The notes under the pieces were generated by a model. It searched no databases. It worked only from the letters and a program-made list of their open reading frames with translations, and was not told the DNA's origin. From the NCBI GenBank assembly GCA_964561165.1, contig CAZLOJ010000015.1, positions 1 to 25,598 on the forward strand: a stretch of 25,598 nt of DNA, in the 5' to 3' direction. Numbering within the stretch: position 1 is the stretch's first letter; each line of letters opens with the position of its first letter. Both the position numbers and the translations under genes were made by a program. This document shows, in pieces, positions 1-6,929 of the stretch. The stretch is from IMCC26077 sp964561165 (GTDB taxonomy: Bacteria; Actinomycetota; Actinomycetes; Nanopelagicales; Nanopelagicaceae).

Positions 1-8
1 CTGATGAG

Positions 9-14
9 TAGATT
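9..14 (+). promoter_or_regulatory. -10-like hexamer, likely leaderless promoter of the MDR gene at 21
   Basis: TAGATT is followed by exactly 6 nt and then the ATG at 21. No Shine-Dalgarno is present. The same spacing recurs at nine or more other genes here. Any -35 element lies outside the window. Confidence 0.5.
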
Positions 15-20
15 TGGGAT

Positions 21-974
21 ATGAAGGCGATTCGGGTTTTTGCTCCAGGCCCTGTTGATGTGCTGGTGCTCAGTGATGTGGCGCTCCCGTCTCCTGCACA
101 GGGCGAGATCACAGTAAAGGTTTCACTCGCCGGCGTGAATTTCATCGACGTCTATCATCGTCGTGGCCAGTACGCGCTACCAATGCCCGCTGAAATCGGC
201 ACTGGAATAGGAATTGAAGGAATTGGATCGCTTCAGAATGGGGAGCAAGTCTTCTGGTTAAGCGCAATCGGTTCATACGCGCAAGAAATTAACGTCGCCG
301 AGAATCAACTTACGAGATTGCCTAAGAGCACACTGAGCAACGAAGAAATCCTTCCTTTGTTATGCCAAGGAATGACCGCACATTATTTGGTTGATTCAGC
401 GTATTCGGTACGAGCAGGTGAATGGGCTCTGGTTACCGCTGCCGCTGGCGGGGTCGGTCTATTGCTGACTCAATTACTTAAAGTTCGTGGCGCAAATGTG
501 ATTGCACTTTCATCAACTCCAGAACGGGCAAAGATTGCAATGGAGCATGGCGCTGATGTGGTTGGAACCTATGATGAGATGAGTTCTTTGGTCTCCACCG
601 CAACCAATGGCGCCGGAGTCAATGTCGTTTTCGATTCCGTTGGGAAAGATTATTTTGACAACTGTTTACACTCTTTAGCGCCTTCTGGAATGTATCTACT
701 CTATGGAGGCGCAAGTGGACCAGTACCTCCCTTCGACCTCATGCGTTTGAATGCAAAGTCATTAGGAATTAGAAGACCGACCCTAGCCACTTACACGTCG
801 ACGGAGAGCGAAAGATTGGCCAGGCTTTCAGAGTTAATTTCCCTCACTGAAAGCGGAAAGTTACGTTATCCGACAACCAGAGTTTTCCCGTTAAATCAAG
901 CTCAAGCAGCGCACGAACTACTTGAATCTCGCCGGCATTCAGGAAAGATTGGCCTTGATCCATGGAAGATTTAG
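21..974 (+). CDS. Zinc-free MDR oxidoreductase, NADPH:quinone reductase (zeta-crystallin) type
   Basis: This 317-residue protein belongs to the medium-chain dehydrogenase/reductase superfamily, quinone oxidoreductase branch. The N-terminal GroES-like domain (about 1-120) contains the GVNFIDVYHRRGQY stretch typical of QOR proteins. The Rossmann domain carries AAAGGVGLLLTQL near residue 140, and the usual zinc-ligand cysteines are absent. Family members reduce quinones or reactive enones with NADPH in the cytosol; the substrate here cannot be read from sequence. The ATG at 21 is supported by a TAGATT hexamer 6 nt upstream. The first 24 bases are also open in frame 1 and end in TGA inside ATGA, so an upstream gene could overlap by 4 nt, but too little is visible to call it. 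The 3' end overlaps the next gene by 13 nt, which suggests co-transcription. Confidence 0.85.
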   Translation: MKAIRVFAPGPVDVLVLSDVALPSPAQGEITVKVSLAGVNFIDVYHRRGQYALPMPAEIGTGIGIEGIGSLQNGEQVFWLSAIGSYAQEINVAENQLTRLPKSTLSNEEILPLLCQGMTAHYLVDSAYSVRAGEWALVTAAAGGVGLLLTQLLKVRGANVIALSSTPERAKIAMEHGADVVGTYDEMSSLVSTATNGAGVNVVFDSVGKDYFDNCLHSLAPSGMYLLYGGASGPVPPFDLMRLNAKSLGIRRPTLATYTSTESERLARLSELISLTESGKLRYPTTRVFPLNQAQAAHELLESRRHSGKIGLDPWKI

Positions 975-1231
975 CACGCACAGTCTCAATCATCATCGCT
1001 TTTCCGCTTTTGATTGCGCCAATAGTTTTTGCAGTTGTTCGTTTTCTTGATAAGCGCTGGGTGATGATTGCTGCGCTTCCCCTGACGGTAATCAGCGCCT
1101 TCTTGGGCTTGATGCTGTTATTAAGCAGCATAGGAACCGTCGCGCGAGCGTTTGGATTATGGGGAGTTCTTTTTTCATTCGCTACATGGCGAATCATGTG
1201 GCGCCGTGTGAAATCTGAAAAGAAGGGGTAA
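962..1231 (+). CDS. Small hypothetical membrane protein
   Basis: I do not recognise this 89-residue protein. It has two clear hydrophobic segments (about 8-28 and 33-56) and a probable third (60-79). It ends in a basic tail, RIMWRRVKSEKKG, which by the positive-inside rule would lie in the cytoplasm. Its ATG overlaps the last 13 nt of the upstream oxidoreductase and there is no Shine-Dalgarno, so translation is probably coupled. It ends 5 nt before the apt start, so the three genes look like one transcription unit. An antisense frame covers the same region, but the membrane-segment pattern and the tight fit between neighbours favour this frame. No function is assigned. Confidence 0.7.
   Translation: MEDLARTVSIIIAFPLLIAPIVFAVVRFLDKRWVMIAALPLTVISAFLGLMLLLSSIGTVARAFGLWGVLFSFATWRIMWRRVKSEKKG
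1223..1228 (+). promoter_or_regulatory. Shine-Dalgarno of apt
   Basis: AAGGGG lies 8 nt before the apt ATG and abuts the TAA stop of the small membrane protein. It supports the ATG at 1237. This is one of the few clear Shine-Dalgarno sites in the window. Confidence 0.6.
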
Positions 1232-1236
1232 TCACA

Positions 1237-1782
1237 ATGCATCAAGGAGGGAACTCTGAACTAGATCGTGCTCGCTCGCTAATTCGTGATGTACCTGATT
1301 ACCCATCCCCCGGAGTGCTATTTCGAGATCTCACCCCGATGATTGCTGATGGGCCGGCACTTCGGGCTGTCGTAGACGCCTTGGGAGCATTCGCTCCGCA
1401 CGCAACTCACTTTGCTGGATTAGAAGCGCGCGGATTCATTTTCGCCTCCGCTATAGCTGCGCGATTGGAACGCGGTTGCATTCTCCTGCGAAAACCTAAG
1501 AAACTTCCGCGAGAGAAGTTCTCCGTCTCTTATGCGCTCGAATATGGAACGGATGCAATCGAGATTCATAAGGATGCATTAACGGAATCAGATAGCGTCT
1601 TGATTGTTGATGATGTCCTCGCAACAGGTGGCACACTCTGTGCCGCTATTGAATTACTAGCAATGACGAAAGCAACATGTATTGGTAGCGCAGTCGTCGC
1701 TGAAATCGCCGTTTTGAAGGGACGTAACAGGGTTTTGAGTAAATTCCCTGGCCATGATTTAAAAACACTCTTTACGCTGTAG
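1237..1782 (+). CDS. apt: Adenine phosphoribosyltransferase
   Basis: The enzyme makes AMP from adenine and PRPP (purine salvage, cytosol). Length is 181 residues, normal for the family. Landmarks in order are the N-terminal IRDVPDYPSPGVLFRDLTP (16-34), GLEARGFIF (61-69), the flexible loop RKPKKLPREK (85-94), and the PRPP-binding signature VLIVDDVLATGGT (121-133). The start is set by an AAGGGG Shine-Dalgarno 8 nt upstream. The gene is last in a three-gene plus-strand unit and converges on the ABC-F gene, with 13 bp between the two stops. The NCS2 permease at 6930 could supply its substrate. In many actinobacteria apt sits between secDF and relA; that context is absent here. Confidence 0.95.
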   Translation: MHQGGNSELDRARSLIRDVPDYPSPGVLFRDLTPMIADGPALRAVVDALGAFAPHATHFAGLEARGFIFASAIAARLERGCILLRKPKKLPREKFSVSYALEYGTDAIEIHKDALTESDSVLIVDDVLATGGTLCAAIELLAMTKATCIGSAVVAEIAVLKGRNRVLSKFPGHDLKTLFTL

Positions 1783-1791
1783 GGAGAGTGT
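1761..1791 (-). terminator. Rho-independent terminator of the ABC-F gene
   Basis: On the minus strand the arm ACACTCT (1791-1785), a 13-nt loop and the arm AGAGTGT (1771-1765) are followed by a T run (1764-1761) and then AAA. The hairpin starts about 5 nt past the ABC-F stop and lies within the last codons of convergent apt. On the plus strand the same hairpin lacks a T tract, so it should act mainly on the minus-strand transcript. Confidence 0.5.
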
Positions 1792-1795
1792 CTAA

Positions 1796-3394
1796 CTACT
1801 CCAACGTAATAAGGTCGTAGTAATCATCCCGCCAGAGATCTTCATCGCCATCGGGAAGAAGCAGAACTCGCTCTGGCGATAGGGCGCTCACCGCCCCCTC
1901 ATCATGGGTAACGAGAACTATTGCACCCTGATATTCCCGAAGCGCGCCGAGAATTTCTTCACGTGATGCGGGATCAAGGTTATTTGTCGGCTCATCTAAG
2001 AGCAGAACATTTGCAGCGCTAACAACTAGTTGAGCCAAAGCTAATCTCGTGCGTTCGCCACCACTAAGCACCTTTACGGGCTTAAAAACATCATCACCGC
2101 TGAACAAGAATGTCCCGAGAACGTTCCGAGCTTCACCTTCACTAATATCAACTCGCGCTTTGAGCATGTTTGCAAGAACAGTCTCTTCATAATTTAAAGA
2201 TTCATGTTCTTGGGCATAGTATCCAAGACGTAAACCATGCCCCGGAGCAACAGCCCCGGTATCAGGATCCAATTCGCCGGCCAACATACGAAGCAACGTT
2301 GTCTTTCCGGCGCCATTGAGCCCCAGAATCACCACGCGCGAGCCCTTATCTATAGCTAGATCAACGTCAGTGAAAACTTCAGTGGATCCGTATGACTTGC
2401 TCAGCTCTGCTGCCGTGAGTGGAGTTTTGCCGCACGGAGCTGGTGAAGGAAACCTAAGTTTTGCGACTTTATCCTTGACGCGCTCCCCTTCAGTGACTGA
2501 CATAATTTTTTCAGCGCGCTTGAACATGCTTTGCGCAGCTTTCGCCTTACTTGCTTTGGCACGCATCTTCTCGCCTTGCTTTTGCAAAATCTCGGCCCGT
2601 TTTTCTGCGATTGCTCGCTCTTTCTTCCGTCGATGCTCATCTTGTTCTCTAGCGAGGAGATAGTTGCGCCAACCCATGTTGTAAACATCTATCACGTTGC
2701 GATTGGCATCCAAGTAAAAGATACGATTGACAACGGTTTCTATCAGTTTCACATCGTGACTGATAATTACTAATCCACCGGAATACTTCCCCAGGAAATC
2801 TCGTAACCAAATTATTGAATCGGCATCAAGGTGGTTTGTCGGTTCATCCAAAAGGAGAGTTTCGGCATTACTAAAAAGAATACGAGCCAGTTCAACTCGG
2901 CGCCGTTGCCCTCCAGATAATTCATTGAGGCGCTGAGCAAATATCTTCTCTGGTAATCCAAGATTTGTCGCGATTGCTTCAGCGTCGGAAGTTGCGCTAT
3001 ATCCGCCAGCAGTTTGAAATTCCTCCTCAGCTCGTGAATAACGCTCTAAAATTCTTTCGAGCTCATCGCCGCTAGTGGTGCTCATTTTCTCTTCCAAACC
3101 ACGCATTCGTTCAGCGATGGAATCCAAACCACGGACGGAGAGAATGCGGTTGATGACACTGCTTTCTTCATCGCCGGTCCTCGGATCTTGGGGTAAATAA
3201 CCGATAGTCCCGGTGCGCAATACCTGGCCGCCAGCTGGCAAGGTATCCCCTGCCAACACCTTTGCAAATGTTGATTTGCCGGCGCCATTTCGACCTACTA
3301 ATCCGATGCGATCACCATGATTGATTCGCACCGAGACGTCCGCAAGCAATAACCGAGCCCCTGCCCGTAGTTCCACGCTCGATGTTGAAATCAC
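1796..3394 (-). CDS. ABC-F family ATPase, Rv1473-like
   Basis: This soluble twin-ABC protein of 532 residues has no membrane segments. ABC-F proteins bind the ribosomal E site and act in translation or in resistance to ribosome-targeting drugs. The first cassette has Walker A GLVGRNGAGKST (near 31-42), LSGGQ (159-163) and LLLDEPTNHLD. The second has LGLNGAGKTT, LSGGE and LLLDEPTNNLD. Between them is a long basic, probably coiled-coil linker. I chose the GTG at 3394 because the family begins about there (VISTSSVELRAGARLLL). The open frame runs on to 3496, but those 34 codons resemble no family N-terminus and would overlap the divergent gene. A 6-codon ORF ends across this GTG. The N-terminus resembles mycobacterial Rv1473; a role in macrolide tolerance is possible but not shown. 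Confidence 0.88.
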   Translation of the reverse strand: MISTSSVELRAGARLLLADVSVRINHGDRIGLVGRNGAGKSTFAKVLAGDTLPAGGQVLRTGTIGYLPQDPRTGDEESSVINRILSVRGLDSIAERMRGLEEKMSTTSGDELERILERYSRAEEEFQTAGGYSATSDAEAIATNLGLPEKIFAQRLNELSGGQRRRVELARILFSNAETLLLDEPTNHLDADSIIWLRDFLGKYSGGLVIISHDVKLIETVVNRIFYLDANRNVIDVYNMGWRNYLLAREQDEHRRKKERAIAEKRAEILQKQGEKMRAKASKAKAAQSMFKRAEKIMSVTEGERVKDKVAKLRFPSPAPCGKTPLTAAELSKSYGSTEVFTDVDLAIDKGSRVVILGLNGAGKTTLLRMLAGELDPDTGAVAPGHGLRLGYYAQEHESLNYEETVLANMLKARVDISEGEARNVLGTFLFSGDDVFKPVKVLSGGERTRLALAQLVVSAANVLLLDEPTNNLDPASREEILGALREYQGAIVLVTHDEGAVSALSPERVLLLPDGDEDLWRDDYYDLITLE

Positions 3395-3411
3395 AGAGAA
3401 GATGCTCTCAT
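3391..3411 (-). other. Possible 6-codon upstream ORF of the ABC-F gene
   Basis: ATG at 3411 followed by codons for R-A-S-S-L and TGA at 3393-3391. The TGA overlaps the ABC-F GTG as GTGA. Drug-responsive ABC-F genes are often controlled by short leader ORFs. There is no Shine-Dalgarno and no TAnnnT at the leaderless spacing before this ATG, so chance is a real possibility. Confidence 0.25.
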
Positions 3412-3479
3412 GAAAATTTCTCGATAAACTCCACTCGACCCGAGATTCCACCAGATTGCAAGTGAGATACCAACAAAAC

Positions 3480-3483
3480 GGAG
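3480..3483 (+). promoter_or_regulatory. Shine-Dalgarno of the alcohol dehydrogenase
   Basis: GGAG lies 6 nt before the ATG at 3490 and supports that start. It sits at one end of the 95-bp spacer between the divergent ABC-F and dehydrogenase genes, in which I see no confident -35/-10 pair for either gene. Confidence 0.5.
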
Positions 3484-3489
3484 CGCACA

Positions 3490-4533
3490 ATGGCAAAAGC
3501 CCAAGGTTATGCAGTATTGAGTCCCAAAGCTGAATTAGTCCCGTTCAGTTTTGAGCGTAGAGCTCTTCGCCCTGGAGATGTTGAAATCACGATCAGCCAT
3601 GCTGGAATCTGCCATTCTGATATCCACCAAGGTCGAGAAGAGTGGGGTCAAGCGCTTTTTCCTATGGTTCCTGGCCACGAAATTGTTGGGCGGGTAAAAA
3701 GTGTAGGAAGTTCGGTCACAGGTTTTTCGCAAGGGCAATTAGTGGGCGTTGGCGTTTTCATCGATTCTTGCCGCAAATGTGAGAACTGTGTCGCGGGACT
3801 TCAACAATATTGCTTCGAAGGTATGACAGGTACCTACAACACCATGGAGCGTGATGGAAAAAGCGTCGCTTATGGTGGTTACTCCAATCTCATCGTTGTC
3901 GACGAGAATTACGTTGTTCGGGTGCCAGAGAGCCTTGATATCGCAGGAGTTGCGCCTTTGATGTGCGCTGGAGTCACGTTGTACTCCCCATTGCGACACT
4001 GGCAAGCAGGCCCTGGCAAGCGCGTTGGAATTATTGGTCTTGGCGGGTTGGGTCATATGGGTTTGAAGTTCGCACATGCGATGGGGGCTCACGTAACAGT
4101 GTTCTCGCATTCTGAGAAGAAGAGAGCAGATGCCCAAGCAATGGGTGCGGATGATTTCATCGCCAATCCATCTGAAGAGTATTTCAAGAAAAATGTAAAC
4201 ACTTTCGACTTGATTCTCAACACCGTTTCGGTTGATCTCAATCTAGAGAGCTATCTCTCGCTACTGCGATTGGATGGAACTCTCGTTCTCATAGGACTTC
4301 CAGGAAAGCCCTACCAAGTGCCAGCTGGCGTTCTGCTAGGGAAACGTCGCAGATTAGCGGGTTCAATGATTGGCGGTATCCCTGAGCTGCAAGAGATGCT
4401 TGATTTCTGCGGTGAGAAGCAGATCGTGAGCGACGTTGAAGTTATCGACCCCGATTACATTAATAAGGCCTGGGAACGAACAGTCGCCAGTGATGTGAAG
4501 TATCGGTTTGTTATAGACGCGACTAAGTTCTAA
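3490..4533 (+). CDS. Zinc-dependent alcohol dehydrogenase, cinnamyl-alcohol-dehydrogenase (YahK/AdhC) type
   Basis: A cytosolic NAD(P)-dependent enzyme that interconverts alcohols and aldehydes, 347 residues. Catalytic zinc ligands are Cys41 (in GICHSDIH), His63-Glu64 (in PGHEIVG) and Cys159. Structural zinc cysteines are 94, 97, 100 and 108. The Rossmann motif GLGGLG is at 183-188. The following SHSEKK stretch (206-211) resembles NADP-preferring members of the CAD group, so NADPH is the likely cofactor. The family broadly reduces aldehydes; the physiological substrate is unknown. A GGAG Shine-Dalgarno 6 nt upstream fixes the start. The gene stands alone on the plus strand, and its TAA overlaps the stop of the convergent DUF554 gene. 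Confidence 0.92.
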   Translation: MAKAQGYAVLSPKAELVPFSFERRALRPGDVEITISHAGICHSDIHQGREEWGQALFPMVPGHEIVGRVKSVGSSVTGFSQGQLVGVGVFIDSCRKCENCVAGLQQYCFEGMTGTYNTMERDGKSVAYGGYSNLIVVDENYVVRVPESLDIAGVAPLMCAGVTLYSPLRHWQAGPGKRVGIIGLGGLGHMGLKFAHAMGAHVTVFSHSEKKRADAQAMGADDFIANPSEEYFKKNVNTFDLILNTVSVDLNLESYLSLLRLDGTLVLIGLPGKPYQVPAGVLLGKRRRLAGSMIGGIPELQEMLDFCGEKQIVSDVEVIDPDYINKAWERTVASDVKYRFVIDATKF

Positions 4534-5255
4534 CTCAATGCGGCTACAACGGTAGCCAAAACTGGCGTCACAAAAATCGCAGGGAGCATATCCCCGATAG
4601 CGATGTTTTTGATGTTCAAAAGGCGCAAACCTATTCCGATCAACAGCAACCCACCAACCCCAGTTATCGCATCGATCTGATAGTCATCGAGAATCGTGCC
4701 CATCAGCGCGCCGATTGCCGACCACGCGCCCTGGTAAATCAGCACACTTATCGCAGAGGCGGCAACTCCCCAGCCGAGAGCAGCTGCAAATGCAATTGCC
4801 GCGAACCCATCCATGATGCTTTTCAGAATAAGTAGTTCATTCCCATTACCGAGCCCATCACTAATGCTTCCCAAGATTGCCATGGGGCCGATCACAAAGA
4901 TCAACGATGCTGAGACAAAGCCAGTAATGAAATCTGAATCCTCTTCTCGAGCAAATTTCTCTCGAAGCTTATTACCGGCTCGCTCAAGTCTATCTTCAAG
5001 TCTTAGCAGTGATCCGAGTACTCCTCCTAGCAATAGTCCACCCAACGTAATCAAAATGGGTTTTCCTCCGCCAACAGCTTGAACATAACTGCTATTCCAT
5101 AGTGCAGCACAGGCACTTGCACCGCTGATAAAGGTAATCAATCCAAGAGCATCGGTAATTAACGTTCGAGTTCGGGTAGGAATCTTGGCGCCTACCGCGA
5201 CTCCTATCGCGCTACCAACGACGATCGTAATAACGTTGACTAGCGTGCCTATCAT
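4530..5255 (-). CDS. DUF554 (YdfK/YqgA-like) membrane protein
   Basis: An integral membrane protein of 241 residues from a widespread family of unproven function. It starts with the characteristic MIGTLVNVITIVVGSAIGVAVGAKIP hydrophobic segment. About six to seven membrane segments follow, including Gly-rich stretches such as GGLLLGGVLGSLL. I use the ATG at 5255 because it matches the family N-terminus and forms a 4-nt ATGA overlap with the uppP stop. The open frame extends 26 codons further but would lie inside uppP. It is translationally coupled to uppP. Its TAG stop lies within CTAA (4530-4533), shared with the convergent dehydrogenase stop. A transport role is only a guess from its topology. 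Confidence 0.85.
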   Translation of the reverse strand: MIGTLVNVITIVVGSAIGVAVGAKIPTRTRTLITDALGLITFISGASACAALWNSSYVQAVGGGKPILITLGGLLLGGVLGSLLRLEDRLERAGNKLREKFAREEDSDFITGFVSASLIFVIGPMAILGSISDGLGNGNELLILKSIMDGFAAIAFAAALGWGVAASAISVLIYQGAWSAIGALMGTILDDYQIDAITGVGGLLLIGIGLRLLNIKNIAIGDMLPAIFVTPVLATVVAALS

Positions 5256-6127
5256 GCGAATTTCCAAAACGATAGCGCGCCAACAACGAGGCAGTAAATC
5301 GCGAATGGATAGAGCGTATGTGTTTTGAACCATTTAACAAGAAAAGCGATCGAAATGTATGTGCAGATTGCTGAGATCAGTGAGCCTACGAGCACAGGCC
5401 CAAGAATGTGCGCGATCTCGGGATCAAACAATTTCGGCAATTTGAGAATGCCTGCCCCAAAGATAACCGGAGCAGCAATCAAAAAAGCGAAATCAGAAGC
5501 TGCCGCATGTGAGAGACCTCGGGCAAGGCCTGCAGACATTGTTACACCAAAACGACTGATACCAGGAAAGAGTGCGGCAGATTGAGCAACTCCAATCAAT
5601 AGCGCTTGTGAATTACTTATCTCTTCAGAATCCATAAGCTCTTGCCTGATGCGATATTTCTTGAAAATTTCAATCCCTGCTAACAACACTCCATTGAGAA
5701 ATAAGAATCCGCCAACCGCGAATGGATCGCTAAAGAGTTCTCCAACTTGTTCTTGGAAAAGTATGCCGAGTACTCCTACCGGAATGGTCGCTAGTAGGAT
5801 CTTCAAGATTAATCGCTCTTGAACCTGAAGCTCTTTGCGAGAAATAACCTTTGGCATGCTTGCGAAAAATGCTCGTATCAAAAGAATCCAACGCTCTCTG
5901 AAAAACCAGATGAGAACCAATGAGCTCGCAACGTGGAGCGCGATAATCAACAGGAGATATGGCGATTCACCGGAGCTTTCCGCGTTGAGAAAAGCTTCCC
6001 AACTTCCACCAATCCACGCGGGAAAAAGCACGGAATGCCCAAGGCTCGAGACCGGAAAGAGTTCGGAGAAACCTTGGAGAACGCCTGTGATGATGGATTG
6101 GAGATACGAGAGTTCGAGAGATTTCAC
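5252..6127 (-). CDS. uppP: Undecaprenyl-diphosphate phosphatase
   Basis: A membrane enzyme that dephosphorylates undecaprenyl diphosphate to recycle the lipid carrier for peptidoglycan and other wall polymers. Length is 291 residues with about eight hydrophobic segments. Motif 1 reads QGFSELFPVSSLGHS (18-32), containing the conserved Glu22, Ser-Ser and His31. Motif 2 reads PGISRFGVT (188-196), with the conserved Arg192. Both differ from the commonest forms (PVSSSGH and PGTSRSGAT) at single sites but keep the catalytic Glu, His and Arg, so activity is likely. The start is GTG, with TACTCT ending 6 nt upstream and no Shine-Dalgarno. It leads a two-gene unit with the DUF554 gene and diverges from the YczE-like gene across 31 bp. 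Confidence 0.9.
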   Translation of the reverse strand: MKSLELSYLQSIITGVLQGFSELFPVSSLGHSVLFPAWIGGSWEAFLNAESSGESPYLLLIIALHVASSLVLIWFFRERWILLIRAFFASMPKVISRKELQVQERLILKILLATIPVGVLGILFQEQVGELFSDPFAVGGFLFLNGVLLAGIEIFKKYRIRQELMDSEEISNSQALLIGVAQSAALFPGISRFGVTMSAGLARGLSHAAASDFAFLIAAPVIFGAGILKLPKLFDPEIAHILGPVLVGSLISAICTYISIAFLVKWFKTHTLYPFAIYCLVVGALSFWKFA

Positions 6128-6133
6128 TATTAA

Positions 6134-6139
6134 AGAGTA
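6134..6139 (-). promoter_or_regulatory. -10-like hexamer of uppP
   Basis: Read on the minus strand, TACTCT is followed by 6 nt (TTAATA) and then the uppP GTG. This is the leaderless spacing. It shares a 31-bp spacer with the divergent hexamer at 6146-6151. Confidence 0.5.
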
Positions 6140-6145
6140 CGCGAC

Positions 6146-6151
6146 TACGCT
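6146..6151 (+). promoter_or_regulatory. -10-like hexamer of the YczE-like gene
   Basis: TACGCT is followed by 7 nt (CGGATAA) and then the ATG at 6159, with no Shine-Dalgarno. Only 6 bp separate it from the opposing uppP hexamer, so each gene's -35 region would fall at or beyond the other gene's start. Confidence 0.5.
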
Positions 6152-6158
6152 CGGATAA

Positions 6159-6815
6159 ATGCGGAGGTTCTTCTCTCACACGATTCCAAACACACCATGG
6201 CGCGCGAGCAATCAATGGAGCCTTGCCCCATCTCGACTTCTCATTCTTAGTATTGGCTTAATTATCTTTGGTATTGGTGATGGATTACTTATCGTCAGCC
6301 ACTTAGGAAATGCGCCGTGGAGCGTTCTCGCACAAGGACTCTCACTTAAAACTGGAATCTCTATCGGTTGGGCAACTTTTGCGGTTTCGTCAGCAGTACT
6401 TCTGCTTTGGATTCCGTTCCGCCAGAAACCAGGCGCGGGCACAATTGCCAATATCCTCATGATCGCATTGGCTATCGATCTGACGGTGGCGTGGACTGAT
6501 ACTCCCGAGAACCTTCTCTTACGCACTTGCCTCATGATCTTTGGAGTGGTCCTGGTGGGTGCAGGTTCTGCCATCTACCTCACCTGCGGGTTGGGGCCTG
6601 GCCCGCGCGATGGATTGATGACCGCTATTCATTACGCCACAAACGTTTCGGTGGCACGGGTCCGAGCGGGCATAGAGGGGGTCGTTCTCGCCCTCGGTTG
6701 GCTCCTAGGGGGGCGAGTGGGCGTAGGGACTCTGGTCTTTGCCCTTGGTATTGGCGGCAGCGTGGCGCTCTGGTTGACCGTTGTAGGACACCTGACGCGA
6801 AATACCGCCCAGTAA
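6159..6815 (+). CDS. YczE/YyaS/YitT-family membrane protein
   Basis: A polytopic membrane protein of 218 residues with about five hydrophobic segments. Members of this family carry the signature seen here as GLGPGPRDGLMTAIHY (about residues 144-159), and the first segment ends in the similarly typical SHLGNAPWSVLAQGLS. The function of the family is not established. The first 24 residues are soluble and less conserved. The ATG at 6159 fits a TACGCT hexamer 7 nt upstream. The 3' third looks more G-rich than neighbouring genes, which may explain several spurious open frames there. A 114-bp spacer with potential secondary structure separates it from the purine permease downstream. Confidence 0.82.
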   Translation: MRRFFSHTIPNTPWRASNQWSLAPSRLLILSIGLIIFGIGDGLLIVSHLGNAPWSVLAQGLSLKTGISIGWATFAVSSAVLLLWIPFRQKPGAGTIANILMIALAIDLTVAWTDTPENLLLRTCLMIFGVVLVGAGSAIYLTCGLGPGPRDGLMTAIHYATNVSVARVRAGIEGVVLALGWLLGGRVGVGTLVFALGIGGSVALWLTVVGHLTRNTAQ

Positions 6816-6834
6816 CTAAAAATTGGCTGAGTCT

Positions 6835-6903
6835 GGGGGTACGTTTGAGGCCTTCCCTCGGTATCACGAGCCGTCATTTCGTGGCGGGGTCGTAAACACC
6901 CCC
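6835..6903 (+). promoter_or_regulatory. Possible folded mRNA leader of the purine permease
   Basis: A three-way-junction fold can be drawn. Outer stem: GGGGGT (6835-6840) with ACCCCC (6898-6903), continued after a 2-nt bulge by GTTT (6843-6846) with AAAC (6894-6897). Inner hairpins: GAGG/CCTC (6847-6850 with 6856-6859) and CACGA/TCGTG (6865-6869 with 6879-6883). The junction does not match the purine-riboswitch consensus, and no T tract follows. A competing reading is that TACGTT (6840-6845) is a -10 element, in which case the outer stem would not be transcribed. Folding energy was not computed. Confidence 0.35.
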
Positions 6904-6918
6904 GAAACCAAAATAGTT

Positions 6919-6925
6919 GAGAGGG
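6919..6925 (+). promoter_or_regulatory. Shine-Dalgarno of the NCS2 permease
   Basis: GAGAGGG precedes the ATG at 6930 with a 4-5 nt gap to its core. It supports a leadered mRNA for this gene, unlike several leaderless-looking neighbours. Confidence 0.6.
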
Positions 6926-6929
6926 ATAC

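Noticed and set aside
844..1245. 133-codon minus-strand frame covering the small membrane protein
   Set aside because: The plus frame has coherent membrane segments and fits between two plus-strand genes, while the minus frame shows no domain and overlaps both neighbours.
3395..3496. N-terminal extension of the ABC-F frame to an ATG at 3496
   Set aside because: The 34 extra residues do not resemble the family and would overlap the divergent dehydrogenase start; the GTG at 3394 matches the conserved N-terminus.
4542..4557. Hairpin GGCTAC/GTAGCC just past the alcohol dehydrogenase stop
   Set aside because: It has a 6-bp stem and no T tract on either strand, and it lies in DUF554 coding sequence. 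Too weak to call a terminator.
5256..5333. Longer DUF554 start at 5333
   Set aside because: It would lie deep in uppP. The ATG at 5255 forms a standard ATGA overlap and begins the family-typical segment.
6816..6929. Canonical purine riboswitch before the NCS2 permease
   Set aside because: The invariant junction and loop bases of that class are not found; only a generic three-way fold can be drawn.
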